Assembly: GCA_002929055.1 (NCBI GenBank)
Contig: PERY01000012.1
Coordinates: 1-64,000, forward strand
Direction: 5' to 3'
Length of the DNA: 64,000 bases
DNA from: Methylocystis sp.
GTDB taxonomy: Bacteria; Pseudomonadota; Alphaproteobacteria; Rhizobiales; Beijerinckiaceae
Shown here: positions 1 through 9,810 of the stretch, in pieces
How positions within the stretch are numbered: the first letter of the stretch is position 1
How the letters are laid out: each line of letters begins with the position of its first letter
Program-made: the position numbers and the translations under genes
Notes under the pieces: generated by a model
What the model saw: the letters and a program-made list of their open reading frames with translations, nothing else
Told to the model about the DNA's origin: nothing
Databases searched by the model: none

Positions 1-1274
1 GTCGCCGTTCCGGCCTTGGTCAGGCGCTCGGCGAGTTCGTCGTTGTTGGAAAAGAGGCCGCCATATTCCTGGCCGAGCGCAACGAGGATCGCGCCCGTGA
101 GCGTCGCGAGATCGACAATCGCGGCGGGCTTGTGCTTCTCGATGACATAGGTGAGCGCGTCGGCGAGCACGAGCCGGCCTTCCGCATCGGTGTTGATGAC
201 CTCGATGGTCTGGCCGGACATGGATTTCACAATGTCGCCGGGGCGCTGGGCCTTGCCGTCCGGCATGTTCTCTACGAGGCCGAGGATGCCGACGACATTG
301 GCCTTCGCCTTGCGCGCGGCGACGGCGTAGAGCGCGCCGGTGACGGCCGCGGCTCCGCCCATGTCGCCCTTCATGTCCTCCATGCCGGCGGCGGGCTTGA
401 TCGAGATGCCGCCGGTGTCGAAGACGACGCCCTTGCCGACGAAGGCGATGGGCGCCGCGCCCTCAGCGCCGCCGTTCCAGCGCAGCACCACGAGACGGCT
501 CTCATTCTCCGACCCCTGCCCGACGCCCAGCAGCGCGCGCATGCCGAGCTCCGACATCGCCTTCTCGTCGAGGATTTCGACCTCGACGCCGAGCTTCATC
601 AATTCGGAGGCGCGGCGGGCGAATTCCGCCGGCGACAGGACGTTGGCCGGCTCGTTGACCAGCGTGCGGGCGAGAACGACGGCCTCGGCCGTGTGCGAGG
701 CCTCGGCGACGAGGGCCTTGGCGCTCTCGGCGTCCGAAACGCCGATCTGGACCTCGATCGGGCCATCCTTGTCGGCGTCGTCCTTCTTCTTGGTCTTGTA
801 CTGATCGAACTTATAGGCCCGCAGCCAGCCCCCGAGCGCGAACTGGGCGGCGGCGGCCGCCGGTTCCGCCGGGGCGTCCGGCAGGTCGAACAGGACCACC
901 GCCGAGGCTCCCTGCCCCAGCTTGGCCGCCGTCTGGCCGCCAAGCGACAGAAAATCCTCAAACTTCGCCGGCTTGTCGCTGTCGTCCGACCCGGCCGCGC
1001 CGACGCCGACGACGAGCAGGCGACTCGCAGGGACGCCCACAGGCGCGAGAATCTCCAGCGAGGAGCCGGACTTGCCCTTGAACCTGGCCGCGGCGGCGGC
1101 GCGGTCGATCTGCGCCTTCGCGTCCTTCAGCAGCGCCGCGGCGCGCTCGGCCAAGGCAAGTTCAGTCCCCGCAAAAACAACGAGATTGCGCGGGCGGCCG
1201 GCGTCCTCCGGCGCGCGCAGCGCCGCCTCGGCCTCGTCGAAGGAGAGAACCTCGAATTTCGCGTTCAGAGTCAT
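1..1274 (-). CDS. pepA: Leucyl aminopeptidase (M17), partial at left edge
   Basis: Cytosolic two-metal M17 aminopeptidase that removes N-terminal residues from peptides. The ATG is at 1274; the window holds the first 424 residues and the C-terminus runs off the left edge. An N-terminal macrodomain-like part is followed by the catalytic domain. The metal-binding stretch [16 protein letters not shown] lies near residue 275 and the family signature [14 protein letters not shown] near residues 359-372, both with acidic ligands intact. It is transcribed away from lptG, as in many alphaproteobacteria where pepA diverges from the lpt genes. Family assignment is secure. Confidence 0.95.
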   Translation of the reverse strand, partial: MTLNAKFEVLSFDEAEAALRAPEDAGRPRNLVVFAGTELALAERAAALLKDAKAQIDRAAAAARFKGKSGSSLEILAPVGVPASRLLVVGVGAAGSDDSDKPAKFEDFLSLGGQTAAKLGQGASAVVLFDLPDAPAEPAAAAAQFALGGWLRAYKFDQYKTKKKDDADKDGPIEVQIGVSDAESAKALVAEASHTAEAVVLARTLVNEPANVLSPAEFARRASELMKLGVEVEILDEKAMSELGMRALLGVGQGSENESRLVVLRWNGGAEGAAPIAFVGKGVVFDTGGISIKPAAGMEDMKGDMGGAAAVTGALYAVAARKAKANVVGILGLVENMPDGKAQRPGDIVKSMSGQTIEVINTDAEGRLVLADALTYVIEKHKPAAIVDLATLTGAILVALGQEYGGLFSNNDELAERLTKAGTA

Positions 1275-1619
1275 AATGGCCTCGCTGGAGGGTCGCGCCA
1301 ACAGGTCGCGGCCGCGCTATGGGATGTTGGGCGCGCAATATCCCGGCCAGGAGCGCTGGTCAAATGCCGCCCCCAAAACGCCGTGATCCAACCTAAAAAT
1401 AGGGACGTTGCGGAAAAGCAACGCTCGGAAAATGAATGCGTTGGGCGCGACCTGCGACGGCCAGCGCCGCTTGCCTGGGCGCCCCGGAGCGTCTAGCCAT
1501 CGCTGGGAGCCCCTCGGGCGTAACGCATTTTTAAGGAAGGGTGTCCCGAGACCTATGGCGACGATGACGCAAAGCTGCGCTGCGACCCCGCCGGCCGCGG
1601 CTTGCGCCGGGAAGCGCCC
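1275..1619. other. Intergenic region between divergent pepA and lptG
   Basis: A 345-base region without a convincing gene. It holds the candidate pepA promoter and a small perfect hairpin, CGTTGC-GGAAAA-GCAACG, at 1406-1423. No reading frame resembling LptF, the usual partner encoded immediately upstream of lptG, can be seen. Reading frames crossing it are low-complexity Arg/Ala-rich translations typical of GC-rich noncoding DNA. Confidence 0.6.
1335..1363 (-). promoter_or_regulatory. Candidate sigma-70 promoter of pepA
   Basis: On the minus strand TTGACC (1363-1358) and TATTGC (1340-1335) are separated by 17 bp, about 55 bp upstream of the pepA ATG. The -35 matches the consensus well and the -10 only in its first three bases. 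Position and spacing fit; activity is inferred. Confidence 0.4.
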
Positions 1620-2705
1620 ATGATCGGCGTTACGATCACCCGCTATTTCGCATGGCGCTTCATGCGCACCATACTGGCGATTTTCTTCACGATTTTCTGC
1701 CTGATGTTCGTCGTCGTCTTCGTCGAGATGCTGCGGCGCGCGAGCGACAACCCGCAGGCCGGGGCCGGAACCGTGGCCCTGATGACCGCGATGAAAGTGC
1801 CCGCCGCCGCCGAGATGATTCTGCCCTTCGCGGTGCTCTTCGGCTCCATGGCGACCTTCGTCGACCTCACCCGCAAGCTGGAGTTGATCGTCGCCCGCGC
1901 CGCCGGGATGTCGGTCTGGCAGTTCATCGCGCCGCCGGTGCTCACGGCGCTGCTGATCGGCGTCGTCTCGGTCGCCGTCTACAACCCGCTCTCGGCCGTG
2001 CTCAAGCAGCGCTCCGATCAGATGGAGCTGGAGCTCTTCGGCGTGCCGGGCAGCATACGGATCGACCACGGCGTCTGGCTGCGCCAGCATGGCGTGGACG
2101 GGCTCGCTGTCATCCACGCGATGGGGACCGCCAACAACGGCGTCGACCTCAGCGGCGTTAGCGTCAATATCTATTCCAAGGACGGCGGCTTCGTGGAGCG
2201 CGTCGAGGCCGCCAAGGCGCATCTGGAGCCCGGCGTGTGGGTTCTCGCGGGCGCCACCGTCAGCGCGCCGGGCGAGGCCGCGCGGGTCGTAAGTTCGTAT
2301 ATGCTCGCGACCGACCTCACCCCGGAGCAGGCCGCCGCCGCCACCACCCCGCCGCAGGGGACGCCCTTCTGGAATCTGCGCGAGATGGGCGACCGCACGG
2401 CCGAGGCCGGTCTCGACGCCACCGGCTACAGGTTGCAATTCCAGACGCTTTTGGCGCGCCCGCTATTTCTGGTCGCCATGGTTCTGGTCGCCGCTAGCTT
2501 TTCATTAAGGTTCTTTCGATTTGGCGGCGTGGCCAAAACCCTTTCCGGTGGCGTGGTGGCAGGCTTCGTGCTTTACGTATTAACCAAAGTTCTTTCCGAT
2601 CTCGGCGGCGCTGGAATGATCAGTCCTCTTGTCGCTGCATGGTCGCCTGCGCTTGTCGGGAGCATGTTGGGCACGCTCACTCTGCTTTATTCGGAGGACG
2701 GCTGA
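1620..2705 (+). CDS. lptG: LPS export permease LptG (YjgP/YjgQ family)
   Basis: Inner-membrane subunit of the LptBFG ABC transporter that extracts LPS for delivery to the cell surface. The 361-residue protein starts with the amphipathic segment TITRYFAWRFMRTI and a first membrane helix. A second helix and the conserved stretch VDLTRKLELIVARAAGMS follow. Then come a periplasmic jellyroll region and three C-terminal membrane helices, as expected for LptF/LptG. The start is the ATG at 1620, matching the family N-terminus; an in-frame TTG 18 bases upstream is less likely. Its TGA overlaps the lptD ATG by one base, so the two are translationally coupled. It resembles LptG more than LptF. Confidence 0.88.
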   Translation: MIGVTITRYFAWRFMRTILAIFFTIFCLMFVVVFVEMLRRASDNPQAGAGTVALMTAMKVPAAAEMILPFAVLFGSMATFVDLTRKLELIVARAAGMSVWQFIAPPVLTALLIGVVSVAVYNPLSAVLKQRSDQMELELFGVPGSIRIDHGVWLRQHGVDGLAVIHAMGTANNGVDLSGVSVNIYSKDGGFVERVEAAKAHLEPGVWVLAGATVSAPGEAARVVSSYMLATDLTPEQAAAATTPPQGTPFWNLREMGDRTAEAGLDATGYRLQFQTLLARPLFLVAMVLVAASFSLRFFRFGGVAKTLSGGVVAGFVLYVLTKVLSDLGGAGMISPLVAAWSPALVGSMLGTLTLLYSEDG

Positions 2706-5281
2706 TGAGTCGTCGTCGCCTCCCTCTTTTCGCCGCCCTGCTCGCCAGCGCCTCCGCATTCGCGGCAACTGCGTTGCTGTCGTCGCCGGCCGCCGCCGCG
2801 CCGAAGGACGCTGGCGCGCGCATGGTCGTCGAAGCCAAGGAGATGGTCTACGACGAGAAGAAGAACAGCGTGACCGCGCGCGGTCAGGTGCAGATCTTCT
2901 ACAAGGGCCGCCTGCTCGAGGCCGACCGCGTCGTCTACGACCGCAACACCTCGCGCGTCTTCGCCGAAGGCAACGCCAAGCTCACCGAGACCAACGGCAC
3001 GATCGCGCGCGCCGAGCGTTTCGATCTCACCGACGACTTCAAGCAGGGCTTCATCGAGAGCCTGCAGGTCGATTCGGCCGACAACACGCATTTCAGCTCG
3101 CCGCGCGCCGAACGCGCCGACGACATCACGACCTTCCTCATGGGCTCCTACACCGCCTGCGAGGCCTGCAAGGACGATCTGTCGAAGCCGCGCACCTGGC
3201 AGCTCAAGGCCAAGCGTATCATCCACGACAACGCCGAGAAGATGATCTATTACGAGGACGCCTCGTTCGAGCTTCTCGGCCAGCCGATCGCCTATGTCCC
3301 CTTCTGGTCCTCCGCGGACCCGTCGGTGAAGCGCAAGTCGGGTTTCCTCACGCCGGTCTTCACGTTCCGCTCGCAACTCGGCGCGGGTTTCGGCGTTCCC
3401 TATTTCTGGGCGATCTCGCCGGACGCCGATCTGACGATCACGCCGACCGTCTTCACCCGTCAGGGGCCATATCTCACGGGCGAATTTCGCAAACGATTCG
3501 AGAACGGCGCCTTATCCATCCAGGCGGAAGGCACGCATGTCGGAGACCCCGGCGCCTTCGCGCCGGCGCCGCTCGGCGCCCGCGACAAGGAGTGGCGCGG
3601 CGCGGTGCACACACAGGGCGAGTTCTCGCTCAACGACCGCTGGCGCGCGGGGTGGGACATCGCCGCCCTCTCCGACCGCTTCTTCCTGCAGGACTACAAA
3701 CAGTTCAACTTCCTCCTGCAGAACTATTATTTCCGCGAGTCGTCCTCGACGATCTATCTGCAGGGCCAGGGTCCGCGCAGTTTCTTCGACATGCGCGGCT
3801 ACTACTTCCAGGTGCTGTCGCCCAACGACGTGCAGGCCCAGCAGCCGATCGTGCATCCGGTCACCGATTATAATCGCGTCTTCGACATCGATCCCGCGAA
3901 GACCGCCGGCATTGGCGGCCAGGTCGAAGTCGACGCCAACGTCACGAGCACCTCGGCGGACGTCGCAAATTACGAGTCGATCAATCCGCGCACGCTCGAC
4001 AGCGTCTATGGCCTCTACAACGTCTGCTCGCTCTATGCGCGCGCCAACGATCCCTCGAAGAGCAACTGTCTCTTGCGTGGCATTGGCGGCGCATATCAAC
4101 ATGCGACCGCCAGCGCCAACTGGAAGCGCAAGATCATCGATCCGATCGGCGGCGTCTGGACGCCTTTCGCCTTCGCGCGCTTCGTCGGCAGCTATCTCGA
4201 CTACGACCGCGAAGGCCGCTTCCCGATCTACAACCAGTTCTGGCAGCCGATCCCCAACGCGAACCAGGGCCAGTTCCTCGATGGGCTGGACCAGCGCTTC
4301 CGTGGTCAGGCGACGCCGGGCTTCGGCGCCGAGTGGCGCTACCCGATTCTCGCCCGCGCGCCATTCGGCAACATCATCGTCGAGCCGATTGCACAGATCG
4401 TCGCGCGCCCGAACCAGACGTCGATCCCTTCGCTCGTCAACATGGACGCGCAGAGCCTAGTCTTCGACGATGCGAATCTTTTCGAATGGAGCAAATTCTC
4501 CGGCTACGACCGCTTCGAGACCGGCACGCGCGTGAACTACGGCGGCCAGGCGACGATGACGCTTGCGGGCGGCGGCTACGTCAACGCGATGGTGGGCCAA
4601 TCATCGCAGATCGCCGGCGCGAACTCCTACTCCACGGCCGACGCCGCGAACGTCGGCCTGAACTCCGGCCTGAATTCGCGCGTCTCGGACATCGTGGGCC
4701 GGTTCGCCTTCGCGCCGAACCCCTATCTGAGCTTCATCGCCAAGGGCCGCTTCGACAAGACCGACCTCAACGCAAAGCGCATCGATCTCTTCGGGACTCT
4801 CAACCTCGATCCGATCACGCTGCAGCTGCAATATGCGAACTACGCCTCGCAGCCAGCGATAGGCTTCGACATCCGCCGTCAGGGCCTTTCCGCCACCGGG
4901 CGCTACGACATCACGAAAAACTACTTCCTGAACGGCACGGTCACCTTCGACATGAGCCGTTACCTCTACAACAGCCTGACGCAGCAGCCGGCGCTCTATA
5001 CGAACCTCACCGGCATCAATCTCATCGGCACGGCGCCGCTGTTCTCGGTCGCGGCGCTCGGCGCGGGCGTCGGCTATCACGATGAGTGCACGACGCTGTC
5101 CCTCAACTATTCCGAAATTTACCAACCGCAGTCCTATACGGGGCTGCCGGCGCGCAACCAGTCCGTCATGGTGAGCCTGAGCTTCCGCACGCTCGGGGAG
5201 GCCCGCTTCAATTACGGCCTCGGCTCGGCGCTGGTGAACGACGGCGTGCGCAACGCAGGGGCGACGAGCACGTTGCGCTGA
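2705..5281 (+). CDS. lptD: LPS assembly outer-membrane protein LptD
   Basis: Outer-membrane beta-barrel that inserts LPS into the outer leaflet, acting at the end of the Lpt bridge that LptG powers. The 858-residue protein has a signal peptide ending in SSPAAAA. An N-terminal OstA/LptA-like jellyroll (about residues 35-160, including VTARGQVQIFYKGRLLEADR) follows, then a long aromatic-rich barrel. The ATG at 2705 lies a few bases after GGAGG and overlaps the lptG stop, so the frame and start are well supported. Cysteines appear only in a few loops (TACEAC near residue 150 and others), compatible with the disulfides known in LptD. In many relatives surA, pdxA and rsmA follow; here a DsbA-like gene follows instead. 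Confidence 0.92.
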   Translation: MSRRRLPLFAALLASASAFAATALLSSPAAAAPKDAGARMVVEAKEMVYDEKKNSVTARGQVQIFYKGRLLEADRVVYDRNTSRVFAEGNAKLTETNGTIARAERFDLTDDFKQGFIESLQVDSADNTHFSSPRAERADDITTFLMGSYTACEACKDDLSKPRTWQLKAKRIIHDNAEKMIYYEDASFELLGQPIAYVPFWSSADPSVKRKSGFLTPVFTFRSQLGAGFGVPYFWAISPDADLTITPTVFTRQGPYLTGEFRKRFENGALSIQAEGTHVGDPGAFAPAPLGARDKEWRGAVHTQGEFSLNDRWRAGWDIAALSDRFFLQDYKQFNFLLQNYYFRESSSTIYLQGQGPRSFFDMRGYYFQVLSPNDVQAQQPIVHPVTDYNRVFDIDPAKTAGIGGQVEVDANVTSTSADVANYESINPRTLDSVYGLYNVCSLYARANDPSKSNCLLRGIGGAYQHATASANWKRKIIDPIGGVWTPFAFARFVGSYLDYDREGRFPIYNQFWQPIPNANQGQFLDGLDQRFRGQATPGFGAEWRYPILARAPFGNIIVEPIAQIVARPNQTSIPSLVNMDAQSLVFDDANLFEWSKFSGYDRFETGTRVNYGGQATMTLAGGGYVNAMVGQSSQIAGANSYSTADAANVGLNSGLNSRVSDIVGRFAFAPNPYLSFIAKGRFDKTDLNAKRIDLFGTLNLDPITLQLQYANYASQPAIGFDIRRQGLSATGRYDITKNYFLNGTVTFDMSRYLYNSLTQQPALYTNLTGINLIGTAPLFSVAALGAGVGYHDECTTLSLNYSEIYQPQSYTGLPARNQSVMVSLSFRTLGEARFNYGLGSALVNDGVRNAGATSTLR

Positions 5282-5373
5282 ACGAGGAGCGCTGTCCGGC
5301 TCGCAATGACAGGCGCAGTCGCGTCTGTTAAAAGCCCTTCCAAAGCTGACGTTGACGCATGAAGGAGAGAAGA

Positions 5374-6171
5374 ATGCGCCTCCCCCTGACCCTGGCCGCC
5401 GCCTCGCGCCACGCCTATGCGCTCGCGGCCGCCGTCGGCTGCGTCGCGATGATCGCCGCCACGCCATCTCAGGCCACCGACGCTTTCTCGCCCCAGCAGA
5501 AAACAGGCATCGAGAAGATCATTCACGACTATCTGGTCGCCAACCCCGAAGTGATCCGTGAGGCAATCGACGAACTGGAGAAGCGCCAGAAGGCGCAGGA
5601 GCTCGCGTCGCGCGAAAAGGTCGTCAACGAACAGGGCGAGAAAATTATCCATTCGGCCAACCAGGCCGTGGTCGGAAACCCTGACGGCGACGTCACCCTC
5701 GTCGAATTTTTCGACTACAACTGCGGCTACTGCAAGCAGTCCCTTGCGTCCATCGCCAAACTCATCGAGGGCGACCCCAAGCTGCGCGTGGTGCTGAAGG
5801 ATTTCCCGATTTTGGGAACGGATTCGGTCGAGACCGCTCAGATCGCCACCGCCGCCCGCATGCAGCTCAACCCTGCGAAGTTCTGGGAATTCCACAAGAA
5901 GCTTCTCTCGACGCGCGGTCATATCGGAAAGACGCAGGCGCTTGCCGCGGCCAGGGAAGTCGGCGCGGACATGGATCGTCTGGAGAAGGACGCCGCCGGC
6001 GCCGAAACGCAGGCGGCGCTCAAGGAAGTCGCCACCCTTGCAGACCAGCTCAAATTCGACGGCACACCCTCCTGGGTCATCGGCAAGGAGGCGATCGTCG
6101 GCGGGGTTCCCCTGGCTCAGCTCAAGGCGAAGATCGACAATATGCGCAAGTGCGGCAAGGCCGCCTGCTAA
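5374..6171 (+). CDS. Periplasmic DsbA-like thiol-disulfide oxidoreductase
   Basis: Thioredoxin-fold protein of the DsbA/Com1 (ScsC-like) group, expected to oxidise or isomerise cysteines in exported proteins. The 265-residue product starts at 5374, seven bases after AAGGAGAG; an in-frame ATG at 5359 would place that Shine-Dalgarno inside the gene. A signal peptide is followed by a helical N-terminal extension rich in charged residues (about residues 35-95, with EVIREAIDELEKRQKAQEL). The redox motif C117-G-Y-C120 follows, and the cis-proline region GTPSWV lies near the C-terminus. The helical extension is typical of ScsC/Com1 proteins that oligomerise. Its position right after lptD, which needs disulfides, is suggestive only. 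Confidence 0.85.
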   Translation: MRLPLTLAAASRHAYALAAAVGCVAMIAATPSQATDAFSPQQKTGIEKIIHDYLVANPEVIREAIDELEKRQKAQELASREKVVNEQGEKIIHSANQAVVGNPDGDVTLVEFFDYNCGYCKQSLASIAKLIEGDPKLRVVLKDFPILGTDSVETAQIATAARMQLNPAKFWEFHKKLLSTRGHIGKTQALAAAREVGADMDRLEKDAAGAETQAALKEVATLADQLKFDGTPSWVIGKEAIVGGVPLAQLKAKIDNMRKCGKAAC

Positions 6172-6226
6172 GAGCCGCAACTGTGGGAAAAAACGCCAGA
6201 ATGTGATCCCCTCTCAGCCTGCCAGG

Positions 6227-6249
6227 GGAGCCCCCGGCGGGCTTCCTTT
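6227..6249 (+). terminator. Possible terminator after the DsbA-like gene
   Basis: GGAGCCC and GGGCTTCC form an imperfect hairpin around a CCGGC loop, followed by a short T-run (TTT). It lies about 55 bases past the stop codon. The U-tract is short and one base bulges, so termination is uncertain. Confidence 0.3.
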
Positions 6250-6319
6250 GCGGCTGCAATACGGCTAAGAGTGAACGCGCGCTGCGGCGCTGGGATGTTT
6301 GGATACATTCGGGACCGAA

Positions 6320-6751
6320 ATGCCTGTCGTTCACGTGCTCAACGGTCCCAACCTCAACCTCCTGGGCAAGCGGGAGCCGGCCGTCTACGGAACGGCGACT
6401 CTCGACGACATTCGCGCGAAGCTCGAGGAGCGTTGCAAGACGCGCGGCGTATCGCTCGTCTTCAGGCAGTCCAACAGCGAGGGCGATCTCGTCACCTGGA
6501 TTCAGGAGGCGGGCGAGGCGGGCGCGCCGGTCATCCTCAACGCCGGAGCCTACACCCACACCTCGATCGCGCTCCATGACGCGATCAAGGGGTCAAACGC
6601 GAAAGTGATCGAAGTGCACCTCTCCAACGTTCATGCGCGGGAGAGCTTTCGTCACCATTCCTACATCTCTCCGGCGGCGCGGGGAGTGATCCTGGGCTTC
6701 GGCCCGCAGTCGTATTTCCTGGCCCTCGAGGCCGTTCTCGAAAACATCTGA
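6320..6751 (+). CDS. aroQ: Type II 3-dehydroquinate dehydratase
   Basis: Third step of the shikimate pathway: trans-dehydration of 3-dehydroquinate to 3-dehydroshikimate in the cytoplasm. At 143 residues it has normal family length. Visible signatures are NGPNLNLLGKREPAVYG at the N-terminus with the flexible-loop catalytic Arg and Tyr, SNSEGDLV, NAGAYTHTSIAL, and EVHLSNVHARESFRHHS with the catalytic His. The ATG at 6320 places the family N-terminus at residue 1. It sits 19 bases upstream of accB; the aroQ-accB-accC order is common in Proteobacteria and suggests one transcript. Confidence 0.97.
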   Translation: MPVVHVLNGPNLNLLGKREPAVYGTATLDDIRAKLEERCKTRGVSLVFRQSNSEGDLVTWIQEAGEAGAPVILNAGAYTHTSIALHDAIKGSNAKVIEVHLSNVHARESFRHHSYISPAARGVILGFGPQSYFLALEAVLENI

Positions 6752-6770
6752 GAAAGACCTGAGACAAGCA

Positions 6771-7337
6771 ATGGCGCGCAAAGCACAAACGCCTCCGAAA
6801 CCACCGGCCCGCCCCGCGGCCGCCGCCGCCGTTCCGGCGATCGACCCCGCGCTTTTGCGCACCATCGCCGAGCTCGTCGCCGAGAGCGACCTGACCGAGT
6901 TCGAGGTCCAGAAAGGCGACCTGCGCATCCGCGCCGCGCGCACCCCGGCTCCGCCGCCCCCGCCAGCCATGGTCAACATCGCCGCGCCGCCGCCGGCCGT
7001 CGCTCAAGCCTACGCGCCTTCCCCCGCGCCCGCGCCGGCCCATGCCGCGCCCAAGGTCGCGGCCCCTCCTCCCGTCGTCGAGGACGAGTCCTACGCGGAT
7101 CATCCTGGCGCGGTGAAGTCGCCCATGGTCGGCACCGCCTATCTGCGTCCCAACCCCGACGCCAAGCCCTTCGTCGAAATCGGCGCGCGCGTTTCCGCCG
7201 GCGACAAGCTGCTGCTCATCGAGGCGATGAAGACCTTCAACGACATCGTTGCGCCGAAGTCCGGCGTATTGACCGTCTTTCTCGTCGAGGACGGCCAACC
7301 GGTCGAATATGGCGAACCTCTCCTCGTGATCGAATAG
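6771..7337 (+). CDS. accB: Biotin carboxyl carrier protein of acetyl-CoA carboxylase
   Basis: Carrier subunit of acetyl-CoA carboxylase, holding biotin as it moves between AccC and the carboxyltransferase, for the first committed step of fatty acid synthesis. The protein has 188 residues: an N-terminal segment, a Pro/Ala-rich flexible linker (about residues 50-105) and a C-terminal biotinyl domain. The biotinylated lysine is K154 in EAMKTFNDI; the residue after it is Thr rather than the Met of E. coli, a common variant in alphaproteobacteria. It ends eight bases before accC. Confidence 0.96.
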   Translation: MARKAQTPPKPPARPAAAAAVPAIDPALLRTIAELVAESDLTEFEVQKGDLRIRAARTPAPPPPPAMVNIAAPPPAVAQAYAPSPAPAPAHAAPKVAAPPPVVEDESYADHPGAVKSPMVGTAYLRPNPDAKPFVEIGARVSAGDKLLLIEAMKTFNDIVAPKSGVLTVFLVEDGQPVEYGEPLLVIE

Positions 7338-7345
7338 GTTCGGGA

Positions 7346-8704
7346 ATGTTCGACAAGATTCTCATCGCCAACCGCGGCGAAATCGCGCTCCGCATCCTTC
7401 GGGCCGCGAAGGAGCTCGGCATCGCGACCGTCGCCGTGCACTCGACCGCCGACGCCGACGCGATGCACGTCAAGCTCGCGGACGAGTCGGTGTGCATCGG
7501 CCCGCCGGCGGCGCGCGACTCCTATCTCAACATCCCTTCGCTGCTTTCCGCCTGCGAGATCACGGGCGCCGACGCTGTGCATCCGGGCTACGGCTTTCTC
7601 TCGGAGAACGCCCGCTTCGCGGAAATTCTCGAAGAGCACAACATCACCTTCATCGGCCCGAAGTCGGAGCACATCCGGCTGATGGGCGACAAGATCGAAG
7701 CGAAGGCGACCGCCAAGAAACTCGGAATTCCCTGCGTGCCGGGCTCGGAAGGGTCGGTGCTCTCCGAGAAGGAAGCGCTGAAGGTCGCACAGAAGATCGG
7801 CTTCCCCGTGCTGGTGAAGGCGGCTTCAGGCGGCGGCGGGCGCGGCATGAAAGTCGCGCGCGACGCGCATGATCTCGGCGTCGCCGTGGCGACGGCGCGC
7901 ACGGAGGCCAAGGCCGCTTTCGGCGACGACACGGTCTATATCGAAAAATATCTCGAGAAGCCGCGTCACATCGAAGTGCAGATTTTCGGCGACGGCAAGG
8001 GCGAAGCTGTGCATCTTGGCGAGCGCGACTGCTCCCTGCAGCGCCGACACCAGAAGGTGTTCGAGGAAAGCCCCTCGCCAGCGCTGAACGACACGCAGCG
8101 CCGTGAGATCGGCGAGACCTGCGCCAAGGCGATGCGCGAACTGCAATATTCGGGCGCCGGCACAATCGAGTTCCTCTATGAGAACGGCGAGTTCTATTTC
8201 ATCGAGATGAACACCCGCATCCAGGTCGAGCATCCGGTGACGGAGTCGATCACGGGCGTGGATCTCGTCTGCGAACAGATCAGGGTGGCCGCGGGTTCGC
8301 CTCTGTCGATGAAGCAGGAAGACATTCAGTTCTACGGCCACGCGATCGAGTGCCGCGTGAACGCCGAGCACCATTCGACCTTCCGCCCCTCGCCCGGCCG
8401 CATCGCCTACTATCATCCGCCGGGCGGCGTCGGCGTGCGCGTCGATTCGGCCGTCTATCAGGGCTACGCCATTCCGCCGAATTACGACTCGCTGATCGGC
8501 AAGCTGATCGTGCACGGCCGCAACCGCACGGAGGCGCTCATGCGCCTGCGCCGTTCGCTCGACGAATTCATCGTCGACGGCATCGACACGACGCTGCCGC
8601 TGTTTCGCACGCTGGTGCGCAATTCCGATGTGCAGAATGGCGTCTACGACATTCACTGGCTGGAGCATTTTCTGGCGACGGGCGGAATCGAGCCGGGGTT
8701 CTGA
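7346..8704 (+). CDS. accC: Biotin carboxylase subunit of acetyl-CoA carboxylase
   Basis: ATP-grasp enzyme that carboxylates biotin on AccB using bicarbonate and ATP. At 452 residues it is of typical length. The N-terminal fold begins [20 protein letters not shown]. The glycine-rich ATP loop ([10 protein letters not shown]) lies near residue 165, followed by the [15 protein letters not shown] segment and the catalytic metal-binding stretch [16 protein letters not shown]. The C-terminal biotin carboxylase domain is complete. It forms an operon with accB just upstream. Confidence 0.97.
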   Translation: MFDKILIANRGEIALRILRAAKELGIATVAVHSTADADAMHVKLADESVCIGPPAARDSYLNIPSLLSACEITGADAVHPGYGFLSENARFAEILEEHNITFIGPKSEHIRLMGDKIEAKATAKKLGIPCVPGSEGSVLSEKEALKVAQKIGFPVLVKAASGGGGRGMKVARDAHDLGVAVATARTEAKAAFGDDTVYIEKYLEKPRHIEVQIFGDGKGEAVHLGERDCSLQRRHQKVFEESPSPALNDTQRREIGETCAKAMRELQYSGAGTIEFLYENGEFYFIEMNTRIQVEHPVTESITGVDLVCEQIRVAAGSPLSMKQEDIQFYGHAIECRVNAEHHSTFRPSPGRIAYYHPPGGVGVRVDSAVYQGYAIPPNYDSLIGKLIVHGRNRTEALMRLRRSLDEFIVDGIDTTLPLFRTLVRNSDVQNGVYDIHWLEHFLATGGIEPGF

Positions 8705-8741
8705 CGCGCCGCGCGCCCGCCCATTGAGAAAGGCGAAACAC

Positions 8742-9068
8742 ATGCTGCTTCGTTCGATCCTCACAGGCGCGCTTGCGCTCGGCGCCGCGATGGCTTTGGA
8801 CGCAGGCGCACTTGCGAAGCAAAAGACGCGCGGCCCCTTCGTTTTCGCCTGCGTCGGCGACAGCGCGGGAGCGCTGAAGGTGACGTTTCTTGGCGCAAAA
8901 GCCGACCGGGCGCGGCTGACCTACAAGGGCGAGACGGTCACGGCGAGACACGCCGTATCGGCCGACGGCGGACTCTATACGGCGGCGGACGTCGAGTTCT
9001 GGAACAAGGGCGACGACGGCGTGCTGGAATGGCGCGGCGACAAGCTCAAATGCGCCATCGACGAATAG
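8742..9068 (+). CDS. Small secreted MliC-like protein
   Basis: A 108-residue exported protein with a signal peptide (residues 1-24). The mature part has the general pattern of the MliC/PliC lysozyme-inhibitor fold: FACVGDSAG, a stretch of beta-strands, SADGGLYTAADVEFWNKGDDGVLEW and a C-terminal LKCAIDE, giving two cysteines that could bridge. The usual MliC surface motif is only partly recognisable, so inhibition of lysozyme is inferred, not shown. The ATG at 8742 was chosen because the signal peptide begins there. It follows accC by 37 bases on the same strand but has no obvious functional link to it. Confidence 0.65.
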   Translation: MLLRSILTGALALGAAMALDAGALAKQKTRGPFVFACVGDSAGALKVTFLGAKADRARLTYKGETVTARHAVSADGGLYTAADVEFWNKGDDGVLEWRGDKLKCAIDE

Positions 9069-9141
9069 ACAGCCCTTTTTGAGAGGTCGAATTCGCCTCA
9101 AGGGGGCTGGCGCCTGCGGACCCGCCCGCTAAACTCTGCTC

Positions 9142-9810
9142 ATGTCGAAACCCGGCGCATCCTTCGCCATCACGCCGCAGCTTCTGCTGCGCGCCTATTC
9201 GATCGGCCTCTTCCCCATGGCGGAGAACGCCGAGGACGATCAACTGTTCTGGGTCGACCCCGACAAGCGCGCGATCTTCCCGCTCGACACTTTCATCGTC
9301 TCGCGCTCGCTGGCCAAGGTCGTGCGCTCCGACCGTTTCGAGGTGATGGTCGACCGCGACTTCGACGCTGTGATCGACGCCTGCGCAGCGCCTGCGCCGG
9401 ACCGCGAGAAGACGTGGATCAACACTGAAATCCGCCGCCTCTACCGCGAGCTTTTCGATACGGGCTTCGCCCATACCGTCGAATGCTGGCGCGACGGCCG
9501 TCTTGTCGGCGGGCTTTACGGCGTGGCGCTACGCGGCGCCTTCTTTGGGGAGAGCATGTTCCACCGCGAGCGTGACGCGTCGAAGGTGGCGCTCGCCCAT
9601 CTCGTGGCGCGGCTGCGGGCGGGCGGGTTCCAGTTGCTCGACACGCAGTTCATGACCACGCATCTCGCCTCATTGGGGGCCATAGAGATTTCCCGCGACG
9701 CCTATCACCGCGCGCTGGAAGAAGCCCTCGGCGTCGCGGCCGACTATCATGTCTGGAAGCCCGGTGAGCGCGTCAGCGGACGCGACGCGCTCGCGGCGCT
9801 AGACGACTGA
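9142..9810 (+). CDS. aat: Leucyl/phenylalanyl-tRNA-protein transferase
   Basis: Transfers Leu or Phe from aminoacyl-tRNA to N-terminal Arg or Lys of proteins, creating N-degrons for ClpS/ClpAP. The 222-residue protein shows the family N-terminus (LLLRAYSIGLFPMAE), the LFWVDPDKRAIFPL segment, the GFAHTVECWRDGRLVGGLYGVALRGAFFGESMF core and FQLLDTQFMTTHLASLGA. Length is normal for the alphaproteobacterial form. It ends directly against the convergent DUF2155 gene, with no bases between the stop codons. Confidence 0.96.
   Translation: MSKPGASFAITPQLLLRAYSIGLFPMAENAEDDQLFWVDPDKRAIFPLDTFIVSRSLAKVVRSDRFEVMVDRDFDAVIDACAAPAPDREKTWINTEIRRLYRELFDTGFAHTVECWRDGRLVGGLYGVALRGAFFGESMFHRERDASKVALAHLVARLRAGGFQLLDTQFMTTHLASLGAIEISRDAYHRALEEALGVAADYHVWKPGERVSGRDALAALDD

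Noticed and set aside
5281-5373. Hairpin ACAGGCGC-AGTC-GCGTCTGT after lptD as a terminator
   Set aside because: It is followed by TAAAAG rather than a T-run on the plus strand, so it does not qualify as a rho-independent terminator.
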